Origin: CAZWUK01 sp964636685
Lineage (GTDB): Bacteria; Bacillota; Clostridia; Christensenellales; CAG-138
Assembly (NCBI GenBank): GCA_964636685.1
Contig: CAZWUK010000037.1
Coordinates: 1-22,907, forward strand
Direction of reading: 5' to 3'
Length of the DNA: 22,907 bases
The notes under the pieces are model-generated. The model worked only from the letters and a program-made list of their open reading frames with translations. It did not search any database and was not told the origin of the DNA. A program made the translations under genes and the position numbers. Of this stretch, positions 16,053-22,831 are shown piece after piece (positions within the stretch are counted from its first letter, which is position 1; each line of letters starts with the position of its first letter).

Positions 16053-16922
16053 TCAGGTGTTTTCCCATGCCCGTTCTTTCATGTTCGTATAAAGATATAC
16101 GATCGCCGAAATACTGGAGAACAGGAAAATAACCACCGAGGTTGCAGCCGCAATCTCATAATTGTGATTGGTAAACTGTCCGCGCAGGTAAACACCCAGC
16201 ATCTGCGGAAAATTCGGCCCGATCAAATATGGGGTTGTGAAAGAGCTGATGTTGCTCATAAACACAAACGTCAGCGCAATCATGACGTCTTTGATGGACA
16301 GCGGAAGTATCATTTTGAAAAAAACGCGTATTTTTCCAGCGCCGACATCCCGTGCGCTTTCGATAATGGATTCGGAGATTCCGGAAAGCGCAGCGACAAT
16401 AATCATGGAAGCGAATGGGATGTTGAACCAGAGATTCATCAAAAGAATACCCTTCCAGTTATACAACAGACCCGGTTTCCAGTCGTACAGCGCCCAGCTT
16501 TCCGGTAAAAGCATCGACAAACGATGTAATAATCCGGAATCGCGGAAAATCGTCATCATTGCATAAACCGCCACAAGAGAAGGAATGAATCTCGGCAGCA
16601 GATACAGCGTGCCGATAAACTTTGAGATGCGCGAACTGCTAAAGCGCAGATACAGCGCCAGCATGTAGGCAATGAAAATCGCCAGCACCACTGTAAGCAG
16701 CGTTACCCACACCGTGTACCAGATGGCATTTGTAGAAAGTTTGTTGGTAAACAAATACGCGTAGTTTCCCAGAGTAAAAGCGCCTGTATCCTCATCTTGA
16801 AAGCTGCGAATAATCGTATTGATGATCGGGTACAGCACGATGCCAAGCGACAACACCATCGCGGGCGTTAATGCACAAATGATAAACAATGTCTGTTTCC
16901 AGTTGGATTTCTTTTTCAGCAT
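16053..16922 (-). CDS. ABC transporter permease (binding-protein dependent, first copy)
   Basis: 289 residues from the ATG at 16922, which starts MLKKKSNWKQTLFIICALTP and has GGAGGG upstream. A longer frame begins at 16988, but its extra 22 residues (PRTPCFTNQFF and so on) are unlike a permease N-terminus and overlap an intergenic hairpin. Six hydrophobic segments are seen, with the cytoplasmic EAA-type loop ESARDVGAGKIRVFFKMILP near residue 205 that docks to the ATPase. It belongs to the Fe3+/spermidine/sulfate-like permease family and would pair with the permease at 19309. Last gene of the operon; 93 bases separate it from the solute-binding gene. Confidence 0.85.
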   Translation of the reverse strand: MLKKKSNWKQTLFIICALTPAMVLSLGIVLYPIINTIIRSFQDEDTGAFTLGNYAYLFTNKLSTNAIWYTVWVTLLTVVLAIFIAYMLALYLRFSSSRISKFIGTLYLLPRFIPSLVAVYAMMTIFRDSGLLHRLSMLLPESWALYDWKPGLLYNWKGILLMNLWFNIPFASMIIVAALSGISESIIESARDVGAGKIRVFFKMILPLSIKDVMIALTFVFMSNISSFTTPYLIGPNFPQMLGVYLRGQFTNHNYEIAAATSVVIFLFSSISAIVYLYTNMKERAWENT

Positions 16923-16962
16923 GGGATCCACTCCCTCCGGCACAAAAAATTGATTGGTAAAA

Positions 16963-17003
16963 CACGGGGTTCGGGGCGGGTTTTCCACCCCGAGCCCTCC
17001 GTG
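16963..17003 (-). promoter_or_regulatory. Intergenic hairpin after solute-binding gene
   Basis: A 41-base imperfect inverted repeat on the minus strand begins CACGGAGGG and ends CCCCGTG, with an inner CGGGG/CCCCG stem and an AAAA-containing loop. It starts 13 bases after the binding-protein stop and is followed by TTTTA. It could act as a partial terminator or 3'-end stabiliser, giving more binding protein than downstream permease. Confidence 0.5.
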
Positions 17004-17015
17004 ATACGACAGAGC

Positions 17016-18242
17016 TTAACCAAGCGTTGCAATGTCCTCGGCCCAACGGGTGTTGATTAAATCACCAAGGGCGCCAATGCTCAGGAATGCAAACTCGGAC
17101 GGATTCAGCGCGCTGACGGCCGCAACCGACGCGGTCTGCTCAAGCAGTGCGGAGTCGATGACCGGAACTGCCTTCATCTGGTCTACGAGAATCTGCTGTC
17201 CTTCGGGAGAGATGACGAAGTTGATGAAATCGTAGCATTCATCCACGTGCGAACCAATGCTCGGAATCGCAATGTCAACATCGCTTCCGGAGAGCGCACC
17301 GTCGGTCAGCTGGTACATCTTGATGTTCTCAGACATCGTGCCGGCTTCCTTCTGCGTCATAACCTGATCGGCCCACGCCGGAGTCATCCAGATTTCTTCG
17401 CTAATCAGCACGTCAAGAGCGCCCTGATTCTTGGTCGGATACTGCACATGTCCACCGGATTTATACAGGTAGGGATGGATGTCGGCCAGCCATGCGTAAC
17501 CGGCGTCCCAAGATGCTGCCCACTTTTCATCATTGGACATACGGGCGGACTGATCTTCGATCAGGCGATAGATTGCAGTACGCACAAATCCTGCGCCGGC
17601 GCCGCCGGAATCCGGAGTGTTGTACGCAAAGCGACCGTCGTTTGCTTTGATCCAAGTGACCAACTCATCCCATGTCTGCGGCGGGTTCGGGACTTTCTCA
17701 CTGTTGTATGCAAACACAACAGTTGTTCCGCGGTAAGGAACGAGTTTATCCTTCAAAATAACCGGCTGCATCTGTACGAGGCTAAGGTTTGAAAGCTTCG
17801 TTGTATCGATGTTGAGCAGAACGTCTTCGCTGCCGGCTTCATCCACATAGCTTTGGAAAACGCCGCCGTTTTCAGCGATCATGTCAAAGCCGGAGTTTGT
17901 TTGACCGGTCTTATAGGCCGCTGCAAGGCGGGCGCTCAGCGTCTCGTCTCCGCTGCCGGACAGAATGAATTGCAGCTCTACATCGCACTTGCGATCCTCT
18001 TTGGCGTTATAGGCCTGGATCAAAGACGTAAACACGTCGTTAACGTTCTGGGAGCCGGTCGTCCAGAAATTTACCTTCGGCAATTCAGCGGGCTTTTCGG
18101 GTTCGGTTTGTGGTTCGGCAGCCGGTTCCGTCGCCGGTTCCGTCGTCGGCACTTCGTTTGTAGCCGGGGTTTCGGTCTTGGTGCATGCAAGCGCGGATAC
18201 CGCCAGCATCAGAACAAGAATTACGGACAGGACTTTTTTCAT
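17016..18242 (-). CDS. ABC transporter solute-binding lipoprotein
   Basis: 408 residues. A lipoprotein signal peptide is clear: MKK, a hydrophobic run to residue 15, then SALAC with the lipidated cysteine at 20. A T/E/P-rich tether (repeats of TEP, encoded by short imperfect DNA repeats) covers residues 21-50. The mature domain resembles family 1 extracellular solute-binding proteins of the iron/polyamine/phosphonate type: VNFWTTGSQN, YNSEKVPNPPQTWDELVTWI, GSDVDIAIPSIGSHVDECYDFINFVISPEGQQILV. It captures the substrate outside the membrane for the two permeases. The substrate cannot be read from the sequence. Three bases separate it from the ATPase gene. Confidence 0.88.
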   Translation of the reverse strand: MKKVLSVILVLMLAVSALACTKTETPATNEVPTTEPATEPAAEPQTEPEKPAELPKVNFWTTGSQNVNDVFTSLIQAYNAKEDRKCDVELQFILSGSGDETLSARLAAAYKTGQTNSGFDMIAENGGVFQSYVDEAGSEDVLLNIDTTKLSNLSLVQMQPVILKDKLVPYRGTTVVFAYNSEKVPNPPQTWDELVTWIKANDGRFAYNTPDSGGAGAGFVRTAIYRLIEDQSARMSNDEKWAASWDAGYAWLADIHPYLYKSGGHVQYPTKNQGALDVLISEEIWMTPAWADQVMTQKEAGTMSENIKMYQLTDGALSGSDVDIAIPSIGSHVDECYDFINFVISPEGQQILVDQMKAVPVIDSALLEQTASVAAVSALNPSEFAFLSIGALGDLINTRWAEDIATLG

Positions 18243-18245
18243 AAC

Positions 18246-19252
18246 TCAGTTTCCTCCTTCGTTTTGTTTATTTGCATTTGACCCTTTGGCCAAATCAAAT
18301 TCTTCTTTCGTTTCTTCCGCGTGATTATATTCGAACGTTTCGTGGAATTTCATTGCCACTGTATCGCCCCTACCGAACTGGCGGGCTTCATCGGCCGTAA
18401 TAAACGCCTTTACGATGCCATGATCCGTATCTGCTGTCAGCTCAATATAATGTCCAAGCATCATAACCGTGCGCACATAGCCATCCACATCGCCGCCGGT
18501 TCCCGGACGAACGGTGATGTTCTCGGGGCGCACTGCCAGCTGACGCTCCTGCCCCATATCGAGGAAGTTCATCTCCCCGATAAAGCTTGCGACAAAATGA
18601 CTGCTCGGATGATCGTAAATCTCGCGCGGACTGCCGTCCTGCTCAATATGTCCCTTGCTCATGACCACGATCCGGTCGGAGAGCATCATCGCTTCTTCCT
18701 GATCGTGCGTGACGAATACAACCGTAATGCGCAGGTCTGTCTGAATCTTTCGCAGCTCCTCACGCATCTGCATGCGGATCTTTGCATCCAGCGCGGAAAA
18801 CGGCTCGTCNNNNNNNNNNTACGCTGCTGCTGCCCGCCGGACATTTGCCCGGGATATTTCTTTTCGAATCCGTTCATGTGCACAAGCTCCAGTCCCTCTG
18901 CAATACGCTGCGCACGTTCTGCTTTGGGGATGTGCCGAAGCTTTAAGCCGAATTCCAGATTGTCGTAGACGGTCATGTGCGGCCAGAGGTTATAACTCTG
19001 AAATACCATTGCCGTAGGACGTTTTTCGGGCGCCATCGCAACGATCGACTTTCCATCGATAAGAATATCGCCGCCGTTGATATCAAGAAACCCGCCGACG
19101 GTGCGAAGAATCGTCGTCTTTCCGCAGCCCGAGGGGCCCAGCAAGGTCAAAAGCTCGCCTTCGTGGACACTGAGATCAATGTTTTTGACGCCGTCGCCGT
19201 TTTTATACAGCTTCGTCATGTTGACAATTTCAAGCTTGATGGGTGCTTCCAT
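18246..19252 (-). CDS. ABC transporter ATP-binding protein, interrupted by an assembly gap
   Basis: One gene split by ten N at 18810-18819. The N-terminal part (from 19252) has the Walker A LLGPSGCGKTTILRTVGG near residue 37, the Q-loop VFQSYNLWPHMTV and the signature SGGQQQR. After the gap come the end of Walker B (DEPFSALDAK), the H-loop FVTHDQEEAMMLSDR, and a C-terminal TOBE domain with LAVRPENITVRPG. In relatives about 16 residues lie between QQQR and DEP, that is about 47 missing bases given the bases present; ten N shift the frame, so the apparent break is artificial. It would drive import through the two permeases. Confidence 0.88.
18810..18819. other. Run of ten N (scaffold gap placeholder)
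   Basis: Ten undetermined bases in the middle of the ABC ATPase gene. The coding context requires a true length of 2 modulo 3, most likely about 47 bases, so the ten N do not reflect the real gap size. Confidence 0.9.
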
Positions 19253-19308
19253 ATTCGATCTCCTTTACTGCTGGTTGTAAAAAATCTTTGTTTATTCCGT
19301 CGCCGTTC

Positions 19309-20175
19309 TCAGCCCATTTTAAAGCCCTTGGCTAACGTGTCCGCGCCGATATACTTGCGCATGATAATAAGCAATATCAGGTTTGGAATGATGATAATCA
19401 GTGCGAACACCGCGCCTGCGGTCGTCGGAAAGTCCAGAATAACGCCGTACATCTCCGTCATCATCGTGCGGTACTGCGGCAGACCGACCATCAGCGTTCC
19501 AACGTTTTCACCAAGCGAACCGATGAACGCGTACATTGCCGCTACCGCAATGCCAGGCCATGCCATTGGCAATGTCACAGCAAAGAACGTGCGTACCGGT
19601 CCGGCGCCGGCGTCTCGCGCTGCCTCCTCCTGATGCCGGGGAACGCTGCGGAACGCGCCTGCCGGCAGCCAGATCATCTGCATCATAGTTACCAGCATGT
19701 GTACCAGCAACACACCGACAAACGTTCCCATCAGTCCGATCTTGTAATAAATGATACCCATAGAGGTATACATGCCAATCTTTGGAAACGCATTGCCAAG
19801 CAGAAACGAAAACATGACGAGCTTCCTGCCCTTGAACTTGAACCGCGCCAGCACGTAGGCGGCCGGAATGCAGATGACCAGCGAGGCCGCTGTGGACGCA
19901 AATGCGAACAGGAACGAATACAGAATAGATTTGGTCAGATTCGGCTGCTTGAGAATGTAATCCCACCAATAGAAGCCAAATTCCGACGGAATGATGTCGG
20001 TATTGGTGTACTTGTTCGCAAATGCAAGCAGGAATGAATAGATCAGCGGTCCGTAAAAGAACAGCATGAATGCGAGCAATATCACAATCTCACCGAAGCG
20101 TCTGCGACCAATGGCGCGTTTCACACTGCGAATGGAATATGGCGACGCCTTGCCGATGTTCCTCTTCTCTTCCAT
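19309..20175 (-). CDS. ABC transporter permease (second copy)
   Basis: 288 residues. Six hydrophobic segments, starting with GEIVILLAFMLFFYGPLIYS near residue 28. The ATPase-docking loop is EEAARDAGAGPVRTFFAVTLP near residue 180. It is the PotC-like partner of the permease at 16053: the first segment and FGFYWWDYIL region match inner-membrane subunits of spermidine/iron-type importers. It lies 49 bases after the phosphodiesterase-family gene and 56 before the ATPase gene in the same operon. Confidence 0.86.
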   Translation of the reverse strand: MEEKRNIGKASPYSIRSVKRAIGRRRFGEIVILLAFMLFFYGPLIYSFLLAFANKYTNTDIIPSEFGFYWWDYILKQPNLTKSILYSFLFAFASTAASLVICIPAAYVLARFKFKGRKLVMFSFLLGNAFPKIGMYTSMGIIYYKIGLMGTFVGVLLVHMLVTMMQMIWLPAGAFRSVPRHQEEAARDAGAGPVRTFFAVTLPMAWPGIAVAAMYAFIGSLGENVGTLMVGLPQYRTMMTEMYGVILDFPTTAGAVFALIIIIPNLILLIIMRKYIGADTLAKGFKMG

Positions 20176-20224
20176 ACGATTCTCCTTATCCCGAATTTAT
20201 ATAGCTGCAAATGGATCGTTCTTT

Positions 20225-20980
20225 TTAAATGGCCAAGATGTTTTTTCGCTGTTCCAATGCGCTTTTAACGGTCAACGTCGTCACGTTGTGGGCGCCAAGG
20301 CGTAAGCAACGCGCAACCTCCTCCGGCCGGTTGACCGTCCACACGGAGAATGGGAGCTTTCTTGCGCGCATGCGCTCCGCCAGATCCTCGGTAAGCAGTT
20401 GATGCGGAAGGTTGACGCCGTAAGCGCCTACCGTCTCAACAAGCTCCAGCATGGATTCTGTCTCGTCGGATGTAAACGCTTTCCCGTTTACAAATTCCCA
20501 CGGCTGATTCATCAGTTCACAAAACTTTTGCGTGTCGTTTTGTCGGTATAGCTCCGGCAGATACAGTATCTTCAGAACCTGCTCAATATTTAAAAGGACG
20601 TTCGCACGTTTCGCAATCCCGGGATCGCATGCAAGCTGTTCGGGCGAGGTGCTTCCGGAAAGGAACAGGGTTCCTGGGCCATACCCAAAGCGCTCTCCCA
20701 TGGCAAGCACATCGTAAACGATCATGGGCTCCTTAACATCGCAATTAAGCCCCAGGCCTGTGCCCGCAATACTCTCAAAAACGTTTTGCAGCGTGAGCTT
20801 TGACGCATATTCCGTCTCAGTGACCTGATCGTGCGAAATACGGAGCACACCGTCTGCGGCGCGACGAACATCCATTTCCACGATATCCGCGCCAAGCGCT
20901 ATCGCATGCGAAATAGAATCAATCGAATCCCGTGGCGTGCCCTCACAACCCGAATGTGCTGTAATCGAAGGTAGAATCAT
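20225..20980 (-). CDS. Glycerophosphodiester phosphodiesterase-family protein with altered motif
   Basis: 251 residues, a TIM-barrel of the GDPD family, with no signal peptide and so cytoplasmic. Canonical enzymes begin AHRG, then PENT; here they read AHSGC (H9, S10) and TPRDS. E35 and D37 of VEMDVR and H50 of SHD, the other catalytic and metal residues, are retained, as is WTVN near 220. The usual arginine after the first histidine is thus serine. Some Firmicute family members share an AHxGC start, from memory. First gene of the transport operon; with UgpQ as a precedent it may act on the imported compound, perhaps a phosphodiester. The natural substrate is not known. Confidence 0.8.
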   Translation of the reverse strand: MILPSITAHSGCEGTPRDSIDSISHAIALGADIVEMDVRRAADGVLRISHDQVTETEYASKLTLQNVFESIAGTGLGLNCDVKEPMIVYDVLAMGERFGYGPGTLFLSGSTSPEQLACDPGIAKRANVLLNIEQVLKILYLPELYRQNDTQKFCELMNQPWEFVNGKAFTSDETESMLELVETVGAYGVNLPHQLLTEDLAERMRARKLPFSVWTVNRPEEVARCLRLGAHNVTTLTVKSALEQRKNILAI

Positions 20981-21164
20981 ATGATACCTTTCCGTTCTTT
21001 TGAATGCCGGAGCAACCCCGGAACAAATTACTGAAAAAATAGTACGACCCGTCGAATATTGTTCTGTTTATTTCTGGAAACTTTTTTCTGAGGATACTTT
21101 TTACACGAATCTGCGTGTATGAAAACGTTTGACATTTACAACAATATGCTTTAAAATCTTTTCT
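20981..21164 (-). promoter_or_regulatory. Long 5' leader of the transport operon
   Basis: About 184 bases without a gene between the operator and the phosphodiesterase-family start; with the promoter at 21195-21223 the leader is roughly 205 bases. It is AT-rich with T runs. The only sites I see are a second LacI-type core AAACGTTT (21123-21130) within TGAAAACGTTTGACA, a small CCGG hairpin near 21006-21020, and a GGAAAGG ribosome-binding site before the start. No riboswitch class is recognised. Confidence 0.5.
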
Positions 21165-21180
21165 ATGAAACCGGTTTCAT
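21165..21180. promoter_or_regulatory. Perfect 16-bp palindromic operator (LacI/CcpA type)
   Basis: ATGAAACCGGTTTCAT is a perfect palindrome with a central CG, the arrangement of LacI-family operators, and it also satisfies the cre pattern TGWNANCGNTNWCA. It falls about +9 to +24 from the predicted start of the minus-strand promoter, a position suited to repression. A second exact copy is recreated when the neighbouring IS110 element is removed. Confidence 0.75.
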
Positions 21181-21194
21181 TCCGGTGTATTTAA

Positions 21195-21223
21195 ACTATA
21201 ACACAGCTGTAAAAAGAATGCAA
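21195..21223 (-). promoter_or_regulatory. SigA-type promoter of the transport operon
   Basis: Minus-strand TTGCAT (21218-21223), 17 bases, TATAGT (21195-21200). Directly upstream of the palindromic operator and about 215 bases before the first gene. Confidence 0.7.
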
Positions 21224-21232
21224 GCGAAAAAT

Positions 21233-21261
21233 TTCACAATACCGGCACAGCTTGCCACAAT
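21233..21261 (+). promoter_or_regulatory. Divergent SigA-type promoter of the interrupted gene
   Basis: TTCACA (21233-21238), 17 bases, CACAAT (21256-21261), followed by AGGAG and an ATG at 21277. It is back to back with the transport-operon promoter, nine bases separating the two -35 elements. Confidence 0.5.
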
Positions 21262-21364
21262 CTGACAGGAGAAAGTATGAAACACCGACTTGATAGCGCC
21301 CCGTAAAGGCAAAGGGAAAAAGCCACAAGGAATGTAGCTTGAAAACAGAATATGACACTACAGG

Positions 21365-22619
21365 CTAAGAGGCAAACTCGCCGTCAGCATCTAAAATGAA
21401 AAAGCCGTGACGCTTGACGAAAGCAAGAGCTTGCTCAATGGAGAGCGAGCGGTTGGAAGGAACAGTTACCACCTTTCTGTAAAGATTTGGATTGTATGCT
21501 TCGTTCTTTTTAAGGATGGCGTAAATAGCGGTGAGAAGCATACGGCAGATGGCGATAATGGCTTTCTTGTGCCCACGACGCTTTTTGAGCGCATGATAGC
21601 GGGATTTGATTTCAGGGTGCTTGTCCGAATTGCAGACGGCAAGGGCGCACTGAACCAGAAGCGGCTTGATGTATGCGCCGGCACGGGAAACGCGAGTGGT
21701 TTTCTTCTTTCCGGCACTCTCGGCATTCTGCGGAACAAGACCGGCCCAAGAGCAGAGATGCTTGACCGTTGGAAACACGGACATATCCGTTCCGATTTCC
21801 GAGATGATAGCAATCGCGGAAAAGAGCTGGATACCCGGAACGGTCATAACAAGCTCGAATTGGGGACGGAATTGTTCAGCAAGAGAAAGAATCTCGGATT
21901 CAAGATTGATCTTGCAAAGCTCCAAGGAATCCATGTGGGAGCGGATAATTTTGAGCTTTTCCACTTGCTGGGCGCACATCAAGCCGTCGATGGCAGCTTG
22001 TATCTTTTCAGGGGACGCCTTGCAGCGACGGTCAATGAACGGCGTAACATCAAAACTCCCGTTTGGATGAGCAAAAAGCTGTTCGGTAATAGCAGAAGCG
22101 CTTTTGCCGAAAACATCGGCAAAGACATCATCCAGCTTGATGTTTAAAAACGGTCAGGCAGTTCTGTGCCCGGTTCTTCTCTCCCACGGTGAAGTTGGTG
22201 AGCTTGACACGATAACGCATAAGGTCACGAAGCTGACGGATTTCCGGCGGCGGGATAAAGCTACCGACCACGAGGTCGTGCTTGAATAAATCCGCTATCC
22301 ATGTAGCATCACGCGTATCGGTCTTTTTGCCGCGAATGGCTTTGACATACTTGGGATGTGCAAGCACGACCTTACAGGTCGATTCCAGGATGTTGTAGAC
22401 CGGGATCCAATATTTACCTGTGGATTCCATGCACACATCCCGGCAGTCGTTCTCCACAAGCCAGTTGGCAAGCCGCCGAATGTCGTTCGTAAAGGTTGAG
22501 AACCGTTTGCGCTTGTAGGCAGTAACGCCTTTTTCGTTGGTCGCTGCAATACAGGCTACCACAAAGGACTTGTGAACATCGATACCGCAGCAGATCGGGT
22601 AAACGATTTTGAGTGCCAT
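21365..22619 (-). pseudogene. IS110-family transposase with a one-base frameshift
   Basis: IS110 enzymes are RuvC-like DEDD recombinases guided by an element-encoded bridge RNA. The start at 22619 (MALKIVYPICCGIDVHKSF) has GAGGAGG upstream. Catalytic residues visible: D14 in GIDVHKS, E65 in MESTGKY, D101 and D104 in KKTDTRD. The frame breaks at a run of five T (22146-22150); four T would read CLTVLNIKLDDVFADVFGKSA, as in the family, and give 417 residues. The C-terminal Tnp domain has MTVPGIQLFSAIAIISEIG and SWAGLVPQNAESAGKK with the likely catalytic serine. The break may be real inactivation or a homopolymer sequencing error. Confidence 0.9.
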
Positions 22620-22628
22620 ATTTGACCT

Positions 22629-22647
22629 CCTCGTAAAAGATACGAGG
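22629..22647 (-). promoter_or_regulatory. Hairpin covering the transposase ribosome-binding site
   Basis: On the minus strand CCTCGTA, loop TCTTT, TACGAGG forms a perfect 7-bp stem directly followed by AGG TCAAAT ATG. The last GG of the stem is part of the GAGGAGG ribosome-binding site, so the hairpin could limit transposase translation. Confidence 0.5.
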
Positions 22648-22659
22648 AAACAAGCAGTG

Positions 22660-22831
22660 ACTGACCGCTCGCACAAAAACGAGTAGCGTCTTTACAAAGA
22701 TAAGTTTACGGGCTGCGAAGTCCCACTTATTTGTGCTTCAAAGAGCGGTCTGCACACATATTTATTCGGTCAGCGTAGTGCTGCGCCCACTCACCTCCCC
22801 GTGCTGTGTAGTGTGCTTGCCTCCTCGCTGA
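22660..22831 (-). ncRNA. Candidate IS110 bridge RNA
   Basis: The non-coding end upstream of the transposase folds into nested stems on the minus strand: GACCGCTC/GAGCGGTC (22743-22750 with 22663-22670), continuing after a six-base bulge as GCACAAA/TTTGTGC (22730-22736 with 22671-22677), and within it TAAGT/ACTTA with GGG/CCC (22701-22729). A further long-range pair is TCAGCG/CGCTGA (22770-22775 with 22826-22831). CTGACCG at 22661-22667 can alternatively pair with CGGTCAG at 22767-22773. Size and position agree with bridge RNAs of IS110 elements. The guide loops could not be assigned by eye. Confidence 0.45.

Noticed and set aside
16923..16988. Longer permease start at 16988
   Set aside because: The extension is read through the intergenic hairpin and is not hydrophobic or conserved-looking; the ATG at 16922 has GGAGGG upstream.
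18110..18160. Short DNA repeats (GGTTCCGTCG copies) as a repeat element
   Set aside because: They encode the T/E/P-rich tether of the lipoprotein and are explained by low-complexity protein sequence.
21407..22147. 246-codon open frame on the plus strand
   Set aside because: Antisense to the transposase gene, which has the catalytic motifs; no family features on the plus strand.
22141..22151. Programmed frameshift at TTTAAAC in the transposase
   Set aside because: The heptamer resembles a -1 slippery site, but the incoming frame does not read it as T TTA AAC and the needed shift is +1. IS110 genes are normally a single frame, so an indel is simpler.
22700..22740. Guide matches in the candidate bridge RNA, such as AAGCAC against GTGCTT of the donor junction
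   Set aside because: Only short partial matches, in an order that does not fit the known left-guide then right-guide arrangement. No target or donor guide could be assigned by eye.
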